DNA of 14,600 bases, from NCBI GenBank assembly GCA_020849075.1, contig JADLGZ010000205.1, forward strand, positions 1 through 14,600, in the 5' to 3' direction. The translations under genes and the position numbers were made by a program. This DNA comes from Fimbriimonadaceae bacterium. GTDB lineage: Bacteria > Armatimonadota > Fimbriimonadia > Fimbriimonadales > Fimbriimonadaceae. The notes under the pieces were generated by a model. That model made no database searches. It had not been told where the DNA came from and saw nothing but the letters and a program-made list of their open reading frames with translations. This document shows, piece after piece, positions 1-6,527 of this stretch (positions within the stretch are counted from its first letter, which is position 1; each line of letters begins with the position of its first letter).

Positions 1-55
1 CTTCAACCCGGTGCCGCTGGGCAACGGACACAAGGGACCCCACCGCAGCAAGTAG
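1..55 (+). CDS. possible C-terminal end of an unknown protein (truncated by window edge)
   Basis: In the frame starting at base 2 there are 17 open codons ending at a TAG at 53-55; the tail reads FNPVPLGNGHKGPHRSK. The basic, Gly/Pro-rich tail looks like a plausible protein C-terminus, and it would be convergent with the rhomboid gene, leaving about 31 bases between the two stops. The stretch is too short to identify. The other two forward frames also stay open for 19 or more codons, so the frame choice is weak. Confidence 0.25.
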   Translation, partial: FNPVPLGNGHKGPHRSK

Positions 56-86
56 CGTGAACACCCACACCCAAATTGGTAATTGC

Positions 87-779
87 TTAGTCATCAAAGT
101 CGCCGCCTGTTAGCCGCTCGAACTGGAATCCTCGAAGGAGATTTGCCCGCCCACCCAAAATCAAGACGGTGATCATCCCTGCGGCGAAGCCGCCAGCATG
201 TGCCCAATTGGCAACACCCTCTTGGGGCAACAGGATTTGGAACACAAACCAAAAGGCGAGCATGATCCACGCCACGATCGTAAACGTGATGAAGAAGAAT
301 GGGAGTATCGTGAATTGAATCCGATTTCCGGGGAACAGCAGAAAATAAGCGCCCAATACTCCGCCAATCGCTCCAGAAGCGCCCAGCGTCGGAATAGTAG
401 AAGTTGGCATGAAGGCTATATGAGCGGCTGACGCCACGATCCCCCAAAACACATAGTACAGGGCATAGCGAACAGGGCCAAAAATCTCCTCCACCCTCCC
501 TCCGAACGTAAGGAGAAACAGCATGTTCCCCACGATATGGGTTAGGTTGGCGTGAAGAAAAAGCATCGTGAAAAGCGTGGTGAGGTTGGTCGGTTCCCCC
601 TTGCCTTTCAGCACATCAATGATCTCTGCCGGACGCATGGCGAGATCGGAAAAAACGACCCCACTGCCGTTAATGGCTCCCGAGCGATCCCATAGATAGA
701 TGATGATATTGAGGGCAATGAGGGTGTAGGTCACCCACGGCTTCTCATTCGTTTTCAGATCATCGCGGATTGGGACCAT
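87..779 (-). CDS. rhomboid family intramembrane serine protease
   Basis: This 230-aa polytopic membrane protein should cleave transmembrane substrates within the inner membrane. The rhomboid signature is complete. H76, H81 and N85 lie in HANLTHIVGNML with the same H+5/+9 spacing as GlpG. The nucleophile S135 sits in GASGAIGG, and the catalytic H194 in NWAHAGG of the last core helix. About six membrane segments are visible, with a large loop at residues 31-70. There is no extra N-terminal cytoplasmic domain, and the tail is acidic (GGDFDD). The ATG start directly follows the TAG stop of the upstream repeat-protein gene (stop 780-782, start 777-779) with no spacer and no clear Shine-Dalgarno sequence. 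Translation is therefore probably coupled. The family is certain; the substrate is unknown. Confidence 0.95.
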   Translation of the reverse strand: MVPIRDDLKTNEKPWVTYTLIALNIIIYLWDRSGAINGSGVVFSDLAMRPAEIIDVLKGKGEPTNLTTLFTMLFLHANLTHIVGNMLFLLTFGGRVEEIFGPVRYALYYVFWGIVASAAHIAFMPTSTIPTLGASGAIGGVLGAYFLLFPGNRIQFTILPFFFITFTIVAWIMLAFWFVFQILLPQEGVANWAHAGGFAAGMITVLILGGRANLLRGFQFERLTGGDFDD

Positions 780-2768
780 CTATCGGTCCCAAAAGATACC
801 AAATTGGCTCTCTGTGGCGCGATCATTGCGGTCTGTCCAATTCACGATCCGCGTTGCATTGATAGCCCAATTTGTCGCGGCCGGATAGGTATCGGTTCCC
901 CCGCCATCATAGAAGAGCCCAATCCCTATACCTCGCTCCCTAAGGCTGTTCTTAGGGACATCCGCACTTCGTCCGAGCGTAATGTTTGAGGCATCGTACT
1001 GGTCGTTGCCGTCGAAGTCCAGGAAGACTCCCCATCCGTTGGCGCTACTAGCCCCTAGGCTCAGGTTCGGTGCCTTATAGGTATCCGCACCAAACCGATC
1101 CATGATCATTCCGACGCTGAAGTCATGTCCGGCTCCCAGAGCCATGTTTTGGGTTGCAACATACTCATCAGCTCCACCTTCATCCTCAAGGTAGCCAATA
1201 CCAAAGTGCGCTGCCGCCCCTTGTACGTACCAGACTCCCGAATAGAGATCATTGCCGCCGCGGTCCCATAGTGCGCCAACCCCATCCCAATATCCGACAC
1301 CTTGCCCAAAAACTCCGCACGAGTAACTATCGTTACCATCAAGGTCATACATGACCCCGACGCCTCCGCTTAGCGAATGGCCGTCAAGATAGTCGGCTCG
1401 GCGCCCGACCCCCGCACCTTGAGCCATGCTAACGTTCGCTTGCGCCGTCTGCGGGCTAGGAAAATCCAAGTCTACGTTGTTGGCAACATAGGAATCATTA
1501 CCCTGCCGGTCAATGATCGCGCCAAAGCCGCCCGGCCCTCCGTAGCCCTGAACCGCGCTGTATCCGGCGTACTTATCGTCGCCCGCCATGTCTTCAATGA
1601 TGCCTAGCCCGAAATAGCCATATCCCTGCGAGTTCACGTAGGCATCGTAAATGTCATTTCCGGCAGTGTCACTCAAGAAGCCCACCCCGAAGGTTCCACT
1701 CGCAAGGCCGGGAGTTTCCGACCGATAGAGGTCGTCGCCTTGCATGTCAAAAATCATGCTGACGCCCATGGTTGCGCCACCAGGCCCCCAGTCATTGGCG
1801 CTCTTGCGACCCGCATCTTGCCGAATCGGCAAGCCCGCCAACCGTTCATGGCTCACGTACTTGTCGTTACCTCGACTATCCACGACTAGGCTTGCCCAAT
1901 TGGAAGCGGTCCGATTGCTGGGGTATCCAACATAGGTATCGTTCCCCCCTGAATCAAGAATGAGTAATGCCGGCCCTCCTTCGTACTTGTTGTCGCCACC
2001 GCCAGAAATGATGATTTCGCCCCAACTTGAGGCAATCTTAAAGTTGAATTTCTCAGAGGTATCAATCCCCAAGAGCTTGTTCCGAGCGATGGTACAGGCC
2101 ATGGCGATGTCTTGGCTCGCACCGAACAGGTAAGGCATATCCACCCTCTCAATATCCTTTAGCATCCGACTAGTTCGGTCCGCGTCGTAGCCGGCTGGCT
2201 CTGGTGTTCTCGCCCGAACAAACAGCGACTCGACATTCTCGACATTGGAGAATGCTGCCCGGCGCATCGGAGCAACGTCCATGAGCACGGTCAAGATCAG
2301 GGCAGCGGCTTGGCGAGCCGGTTCGGGGATGGATGTTAGGACCGGCACATTGCCTGAAATAAGGTTGGACCTGCGCATCCGTTCAAGAACCCCCGCCAAG
2401 GATCCGGGGCGGCTTGCGAATTGCTCGGCTGCTTGGATGGGGTTACCCAAAATCGTGCGCCTAACTCCGGGTCCCACCATCCTTGCTCCAGCTGCTAAGC
2501 TATCAGCCGGGCGATCACTTGCCGAGGCGATGAGGTCACGTTGGACGGACATTAAGAATGGCAAGCGCCAAGGGTTCGTATAGGCACTTTGGTAGAACGT
2601 TCCCGCGTGGGATTTGTCCTGAAAAAAACTCACAATCTGGGGGTCGAATCTCGCCGTTCCCGTGTTTAAGCCAGCCGTCCCAAGCGCAACGTCGAAGGTG
2701 TTGTCTAAACTTTGTGCAGTGGAGGCAGCCGTGAGGCAGATCGTCAAGCAGAGGGCAAGGCTATTCAT
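780..2768 (-). CDS. secreted repeat protein with D-x-x-G-x-D-x-Y beta-repeats, unknown function
   Basis: This 662-aa protein is not one I can name. Residues 1-20 form a signal-peptide-like segment ending AASTAQS, but it lacks a basic N-terminus. Residues 21-250 look mostly helical and have no motif I recognise. From residue 256 on, a repeat appears: a degenerate GGGDNKY copy, then twelve octads D-x-x-G-[N/D/A/T]-D-x-Y starting at 272, 297, 341, 367, 393, 420, 475, 502, 529, 557, 584 and 621. Most octads are preceded by a G-[VIL]-G-hhh strand (FGVGFLSD, FGLGIIED, DGVGALWD). The regular step is 25-28 residues, which suggests a parallel beta-helix or RTX-like beta-roll with paired Asp residues that could bind calcium. 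No membrane anchor is seen at the C-terminus. ATG 2768 is the only start after the upstream in-frame stop. The gene overlaps the divergent hydrolase gene by 38 bases and is followed immediately by the rhomboid gene. Exported location is inferred. Confidence 0.88.
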   Translation of the reverse strand: MNSLALCLTICLTAASTAQSLDNTFDVALGTAGLNTGTARFDPQIVSFFQDKSHAGTFYQSAYTNPWRLPFLMSVQRDLIASASDRPADSLAAGARMVGPGVRRTILGNPIQAAEQFASRPGSLAGVLERMRRSNLISGNVPVLTSIPEPARQAAALILTVLMDVAPMRRAAFSNVENVESLFVRARTPEPAGYDADRTSRMLKDIERVDMPYLFGASQDIAMACTIARNKLLGIDTSEKFNFKIASSWGEIIISGGGDNKYEGGPALLILDSGGNDTYVGYPSNRTASNWASLVVDSRGNDKYVSHERLAGLPIRQDAGRKSANDWGPGGATMGVSMIFDMQGDDLYRSETPGLASGTFGVGFLSDTAGNDIYDAYVNSQGYGYFGLGIIEDMAGDDKYAGYSAVQGYGGPGGFGAIIDRQGNDSYVANNVDLDFPSPQTAQANVSMAQGAGVGRRADYLDGHSLSGGVGVMYDLDGNDSYSCGVFGQGVGYWDGVGALWDRGGNDLYSGVWYVQGAAAHFGIGYLEDEGGADEYVATQNMALGAGHDFSVGMIMDRFGADTYKAPNLSLGASSANGWGVFLDFDGNDQYDASNITLGRSADVPKNSLRERGIGIGLFYDGGGTDTYPAATNWAINATRIVNWTDRNDRATESQFGIFWDR
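885..2003 (-). repeat. coding tandem repeats (12 octads plus one degenerate copy)
   Basis: This is the part of the 662-aa gene that encodes residues 256-628. The invariant positions are the first Asp (except in the degenerate copy), Gly, the second Asp and Tyr. Octad-to-octad steps are 25, 44, 26, 26, 27, 55, 27, 27, 28, 27 and 37 residues. The 55-residue step is about two units, suggesting one eroded copy near residue 447; the 44 and 37 steps carry insertions. The DNA copies are not identical, so the expansion looks old. Confidence 0.85.
2721..2725 (+). promoter_or_regulatory. Shine-Dalgarno that fixes the hydrolase start at GTG 2731
   Basis: GGAGG lies 5 nt before GTG 2731. It is one of the few textbook ribosome binding sites in the window. 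It favours this GTG over the ATG at 2662, which has no such site and would add 23 residues ahead of a good signal peptide. Confidence 0.75.
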
Positions 2769-3933
2769 TGTTGCAGTTTGGGCTGCCTCGGCAACCTTGG
2801 CGTTGGCGCAAGATCCTCAGATCACGCTCGCTCCACCATTGGTTCCATTTAACCCCGTAGAACTTCCGAACGGCAAAGTTACCCGCTTCAGCTTCCCGAG
2901 CGCGTGGGAAACCCCATTCACTGAAAACCAAAACGTCCCAATTCACATTTTGGTGCCCGCATCAGCTAAGCCATTACCTGTGGTGGTCATCCTCCACTAT
3001 TGGGGAGCTCCTGACTTAAGGGCGGAAAACGACCTCGCCCAAAAGCTTGCCGACGACGGAATTGCCTCCGTCATCATGGAGCTTCCGTTTCACCTCTCTC
3101 GTGCTCCAAAGGGAACCGGTAGCGGCGAGTTGGCTATCCAGCCGGACCCCGAGAAGCTTAAGGCGATGATGATCCAAGCCGTCTGGGATGTTAGGCGGAC
3201 CATTGACTGGATTGAAACTCGACCGGAGTTTGATAAGACCAAGATCGGTCTAAGTGGGACCAGCCTCGGAGCCATTGTTGGAAGCATGGCCTTCGCCGTG
3301 GAACCACGGATTGATGCCTATTGCTCGTTGTTGGGGGGCGCAGATTTGGCCGACACGATCTGGTCAAGCTCGAGATTGGCCACGGAACGGGAAAAGCTCC
3401 GACGGAACCATTGGACCAGAGAGAAATTAGTCGACGCGCTAAAGGAAATCGAACCCACTGAGTACATTCGGAGCGACGAATCCCGTCCCGCTTACTTGAT
3501 CGCCGCCCGATATGACACGGTCGTCCCAGCACGTAGCTACGATGCGCTTCGCTTGGCCCTCCCCCACATGAAGACGATGTGGTTGGAGACTGGGCACTAC
3601 GGTGGCTTTGTGGTGCAGTCCGGTGTTTTCCGGTCCGTCGCAAAGTTCTTTGCCCAATCCTTGAACGGAGAAGTCTTCACACCCCCCAGTCGGCTGTACG
3701 CACCAACCTTCCGAATTGGGGCCCCCGTGAACCTTGAGGATGGATTTCAGGTTGGGATTGGCCTTGATATATGGAAATTTGATGACGAGGGGCGCGGTTT
3801 CGCCACGGTTTTCATCACGCCAAAGGGGCCGCAAGCCTTTATCGGCATGAAAATAGGGTCGGGCCTTGCCGCTGGCGTAACCGTCCTACCTAGAAAGACA
3901 ACACTGGGAATATTGTGGAGCTTTGTTCTCTAA
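2731..3933 (+). CDS. secreted alpha/beta hydrolase with C-terminal beta-rich extension
   Basis: From GTG 2731 this is a 400-aa protein. Residues 1-26 are a good signal peptide (basic RQIVKQRAR, hydrophobic core, ...LALA before QDPQ). The hydrolase core carries a PVVVILHYWG oxyanion-side strand, the nucleophile elbow GTSLG (Ser178), a probable acid Asp262 in AARYDTVVP, and His289 in ETGHYGG. This is a dienelactone hydrolase/acyl-esterase-like catalytic triad; the substrate is unknown. After the last helix (about residue 312) comes an extra segment of roughly 80 residues rich in short Gly-bounded beta strands and ending LWSFVL. That segment is not part of the usual fold. An ATG at 2662 would lengthen the protein but has no ribosome site and spoils the signal peptide. 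The 5' end overlaps the divergent repeat-protein gene by 38 bases; the 3' end overlaps the GNAT gene by 19 bases. Confidence 0.88.
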   Translation: MRQIVKQRARLFIVAVWAASATLALAQDPQITLAPPLVPFNPVELPNGKVTRFSFPSAWETPFTENQNVPIHILVPASAKPLPVVVILHYWGAPDLRAENDLAQKLADDGIASVIMELPFHLSRAPKGTGSGELAIQPDPEKLKAMMIQAVWDVRRTIDWIETRPEFDKTKIGLSGTSLGAIVGSMAFAVEPRIDAYCSLLGGADLADTIWSSSRLATEREKLRRNHWTREKLVDALKEIEPTEYIRSDESRPAYLIAARYDTVVPARSYDALRLALPHMKTMWLETGHYGGFVVQSGVFRSVAKFFAQSLNGEVFTPPSRLYAPTFRIGAPVNLEDGFQVGIGLDIWKFDDEGRGFATVFITPKGPQAFIGMKIGSGLAAGVTVLPRKTTLGILWSFVL

Positions 3934-4673
3934 CTGATGCCGCTCGGCAGAATATTGCACAGACCTATATAGGCCTGGCGCGCGAGCTACCGGACACCCG
4001 AGTCATTGATCACCCAAACTTTGTCGGTACGATTTCCCTGCGCCCCTACTCATTCTGCAACTTCATTCTAGGTTTTAATGGCGAAGAAGCCGACTTGGAA
4101 TTGATCACCGCCGAGGTTGATCGTTGGGCGAGGCTCCAGCCCGCCATGCGTATCTTCATCATTTCCGGTGATGAGCCGCGCGGACTGACGGAAGCCATGC
4201 TCGGTGCCGGATTTGCACCACTCCATCGAATGGTCCAAATGGTCTGGTTCCCAGCCCGTACGCTCGGCCGAGAGGAATGGCACGAATGCGCTGGCCCAGA
4301 ATTTCGGCATGAGGTGTCTGAATTCATGGTGAAGCAGTTCTTCTCCATGAACGAAGCGGGATTCCGGCAACTGGTCGTTGAGGCAACGGCCAGCGGGACT
4401 CACGAGCTTTGGTACATCTCCGAAAACGATTCGATCATTGCTGCCGCGATGGTCGCTCCTTCTCCTCATGCTTTAGGAGTTTACAATGTTTGCGTTGATT
4501 CCTCAAAACGTCGCCGAGGGTACGGGAGTTCATTGATGCGTTCAGCGCAACTTCACGCATTCGAAAGGGGGACCCCCCTCGTCTTGCAATGCGACGAGAA
4601 ACTTTCTTCGTGGTATCGCGAACTTGGATTTCAAGTTTTTGGCGAAATGCAGAGTTTTCAACGTCGGATTTGA
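3915..4673 (+). CDS. GNAT family N-acetyltransferase (tandem GNAT-like)
   Basis: This 252-aa protein is predicted to transfer an acetyl group from acetyl-CoA to an amine. The C-terminal half (residues about 125-252) is a full GNAT fold: strand 4 LGVYNVCVDSS, the acetyl-CoA pyrophosphate loop RRRGYG at 199-204, helix SSLMRSAQLHAF, and the closing SSWYRELGFQVFGE of GNAT motif B. The N-terminal half (residues about 30-112) resembles a degenerate GNAT lobe without the R/Q-x-x-G-x-G loop, as in two-domain family members. The start is GTG 3915 with GGGAA four bases upstream. It lies inside the hydrolase reading frame (19-base overlap), so translation is likely coupled. The substrate cannot be read from the sequence. 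Confidence 0.88.
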   Translation: MELCSLTDAARQNIAQTYIGLARELPDTRVIDHPNFVGTISLRPYSFCNFILGFNGEEADLELITAEVDRWARLQPAMRIFIISGDEPRGLTEAMLGAGFAPLHRMVQMVWFPARTLGREEWHECAGPEFRHEVSEFMVKQFFSMNEAGFRQLVVEATASGTHELWYISENDSIIAAAMVAPSPHALGVYNVCVDSSKRRRGYGSSLMRSAQLHAFERGTPLVLQCDEKLSSWYRELGFQVFGEMQSFQRRI

Positions 4674-4685
4674 CGAATCATTGCG

Positions 4686-4691
4686 TAAAAT
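4686..4691 (+). promoter_or_regulatory. -10-like hexamer TAAAAT before the prepilin-like gene
   Basis: TAAAAT lies 14 nt before TTG 4706, in the 32-base gap after the GNAT gene. Transcription starting about 7 nt downstream would give a very short leader that still contains the GAGG ribosome site. No well-spaced -35 hexamer is visible. Confidence 0.4.
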
Positions 4692-4705
4692 AGATAACGA
4701 GGTTC

Positions 4706-5572
4706 TTGAAACGTAGCGCCTTTACTCTGATTGAATTGCTTGTGGTTATTGCGATCCTCGCGGTACTGGCGGCAATTCTGCTACCGGTGTTTACAGCGGC
4801 CCGGCGTTCTGCGTTCGCCTCTGTGTGCCTCAGTAACTTCAAGCAAGCCGGCCTCGCCGCTAATCTTTACTTTAGCGATAACAATGAAGGAATGCTACCG
4901 GCCGCCTACAATGGAGGGCCAACGGCAGACGCCTTCAACGATCGCAGATGGCCTCAGATTCTTAATGCCTATATTGGGGATCGTCGTTTGTACAAGTGCC
5001 CAGCCGATCCCAAGCCTTGGCCCCGACCCCCAGCAACCTTTGACGAGGACCTTTTGAGGGTGGACGCCATCGCTTACGACTACGCGGTGGCAAAACTCAG
5101 TAACCTAGGCTACAACTACCTATACCTAGCCCCGATTGTGCGCATTGGAAGCGAGCGCCATTCCATGCCCCGCAGTCTCAATGCGATTGAGAGCCCTACC
5201 AACACAATTTTTGGTGTTGACTCAGTAGAGGCCGTCACCCCAAGCGGCCTGCCAAGCGGCGGAGGCAGCCACCTCGTGGTTCCACCTTGCCGCTGGAAGC
5301 AATCCGGAGGATCTCAGGTTATTGATTCGTTCTTTTACGGCCAGGGCATTGAAGTCGTGCTCGGCGAAACTGAATGGGAGAAGGATAGCCAAAACAAGTT
5401 CACCGAGTACGGGGGGGCTTGGCCTTGGCATATGGGCCGGATGAACGTATTGTTCGTGGACGGGCGGGTTAAGCCGATGACTCCAAGCCGCCTCGTCGCA
5501 GGATGCACCATTGAATACCAGCCTCAAGGGGTCATCGTAGATAGTGGGCGATACGACTGGGACATTAACTAA
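4706..5572 (+). CDS. prepilin-like H-X9-DG protein (type II pseudopilin N-terminus)
   Basis: This 288-aa protein starts at a TTG preceded by GAGG at 4699-4702. Its N-terminus KRSAFTLIELLVVIAIL is a class III/type IV prepilin leader. Cleavage would fall before F6, with Ala instead of the usual Gly at -1, leaving Glu at mature position 5 and one hydrophobic helix (about residues 6-28). The globular part has a LYKCPAD segment (96-102). Near the C-terminus H242 is followed by exactly nine residues and D252-G253, the H-X9-DG signature of the processing-associated family, which is abundant in Planctomycetes and Armatimonadota. Such proteins are thought to be secreted or surface-assembled through a type II/type IV pilus-like machine; none of its components are nearby. 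The specific role is unknown. Confidence 0.92.
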   Translation: MKRSAFTLIELLVVIAILAVLAAILLPVFTAARRSAFASVCLSNFKQAGLAANLYFSDNNEGMLPAAYNGGPTADAFNDRRWPQILNAYIGDRRLYKCPADPKPWPRPPATFDEDLLRVDAIAYDYAVAKLSNLGYNYLYLAPIVRIGSERHSMPRSLNAIESPTNTIFGVDSVEAVTPSGLPSGGGSHLVVPPCRWKQSGGSQVIDSFFYGQGIEVVLGETEWEKDSQNKFTEYGGAWPWHMGRMNVLFVDGRVKPMTPSRLVAGCTIEYQPQGVIVDSGRYDWDIN

Positions 5573-5577
5573 CCTGC

Positions 5578-5583
5578 CATAAT
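5578..5583 (+). promoter_or_regulatory. -10-like hexamer CATAAT before the dehydrogenase
   Basis: CATAAT ends 8 nt before ATG 5592. The intervening GAAGGCGG contains AAGG, so this gene could be read either from a nearly leaderless transcript or by read-through from upstream using that ribosome site. Confidence 0.35.
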
Positions 5584-5591
5584 GAAGGCGG

Positions 5592-6527
5592 ATGAAAGTT
5601 AGCATTATTGGTGGCGGTGGCCGTGTTGGATCCGACGCCGCATTCGCCCTTCAATTGGGCGGAATCGTTAAAGAAATTGCTCTGGTTGACATGAATGCCG
5701 ACATGGCGGCGGGCGAAGCGCTCGATATCCGCCACGGGTCGCACTACACCTCAAGCCAAATCATTACCAGCAGTGGTGAATATGGCGTTATGGAAGGATC
5801 CAACTGCGTTGTTATTACTGCTGGTCTTCGCCGGAAGCCTGATGAGAGCCGACTGGAGCTCATTAGCCGCAATGTCGGCTTGTTCAACACCATCTTAGAT
5901 GGGCTGAAGTCAACCCAGCTTGCACCCGACGCGACGATCCTTGTCGTGTCAAACCCCGTGGATATCCTCACACATATCGCCGTGGAATCGGGCATTACGA
6001 GTCCTTCCCGCACGATCGGCCTCGGAACGGTTCTTGATACCTGCCGATTCTGTAGCTTGCTGGCGGACCACTTCAGCGTTCCCGCCAAAGATGTTAATGC
6101 CCTCATTCTTGGCGAGCATGGCGATAGCATGGTGCCAATCTGGTCTTCGGCCAATATTGGCGGTATCTCTCTTAGCTCTATCTCTGGGTTCACCAAGGAA
6201 GTCGGGCAAAGTATCTTTGATTTCACAAAGAAGTCAGGCGCCGAAGTCATTCGCCTCAAGGGCGGTGCTGGGCGCGCGGTGGGCGTTTCGATCAAGGAAG
6301 TTGTGGAAGCGATCGCCTTGGATTCCGGTCGAGTCCTACCGGTCAGTTCCCTTCAGTCCGGCAAGTTGGGCATCAGCGATATTTCTCTTTCGTTGCCGAC
6401 GCGAGTCGGTCGAAATGGTGCCAACGAAGTTCTCGCCCCGGCGGTCAGTGACTCCGAGCGAGATGCTTTGCATGCTTCTGCGGCAGCCCTGAAGGAAGTC
6501 CTAGGCCAAGTTAAGTCCGCCGTCTGA
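5592..6527 (+). CDS. NAD-dependent lactate/malate dehydrogenase family, likely malate dehydrogenase
   Basis: This 311-aa Rossmann enzyme reduces a 2-keto acid with NADH. The NAD site is GGGGRVG (GxGxxG, residues 8-13), with the adenosine-binding Asp33. Catalytic residues in LDH numbering are R109 (here R87), N140 (N121), D168 (D149 in LDTCR), R171 (R152) and H195 (H176 in GEHGDS). The substrate loop reads LRRKPDESR, so the position that is Gln102 in lactate dehydrogenase and Arg in malate dehydrogenase is Arg81, which predicts oxaloacetate/malate. The rest is LDH-like: WSSANIGG follows the catalytic His, and the usual LDH ATYYG segment is replaced by AGRAVG around 226-231. Substrate assignment is therefore inference. 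Length is normal. The stop TGA shares its A with the ATG of the next gene (TGATG). Confidence 0.92.
   Translation: MKVSIIGGGGRVGSDAAFALQLGGIVKEIALVDMNADMAAGEALDIRHGSHYTSSQIITSSGEYGVMEGSNCVVITAGLRRKPDESRLELISRNVGLFNTILDGLKSTQLAPDATILVVSNPVDILTHIAVESGITSPSRTIGLGTVLDTCRFCSLLADHFSVPAKDVNALILGEHGDSMVPIWSSANIGGISLSSISGFTKEVGQSIFDFTKKSGAEVIRLKGGAGRAVGVSIKEVVEAIALDSGRVLPVSSLQSGKLGISDISLSLPTRVGRNGANEVLAPAVSDSERDALHASAAALKEVLGQVKSAV

Noticed and set aside
71..84. AATTGGTAATT-type symmetry after the rhomboid stop as a terminator
   Set aside because: The stem is too short and no U-tract follows on the minus strand.
2245..2583. 112-aa + strand ORF opposite the repeat-protein gene
   Set aside because: It is an antisense shadow in a frame of a real minus gene; the composition is Arg/Ala/Ser-rich with no motif.
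2662..2730. ATG 2662 as the start of the hydrolase gene
   Set aside because: It gives 23 extra residues ahead of a good signal peptide and has no ribosome site, while GTG 2731 has GGAGG at 5-base spacing.
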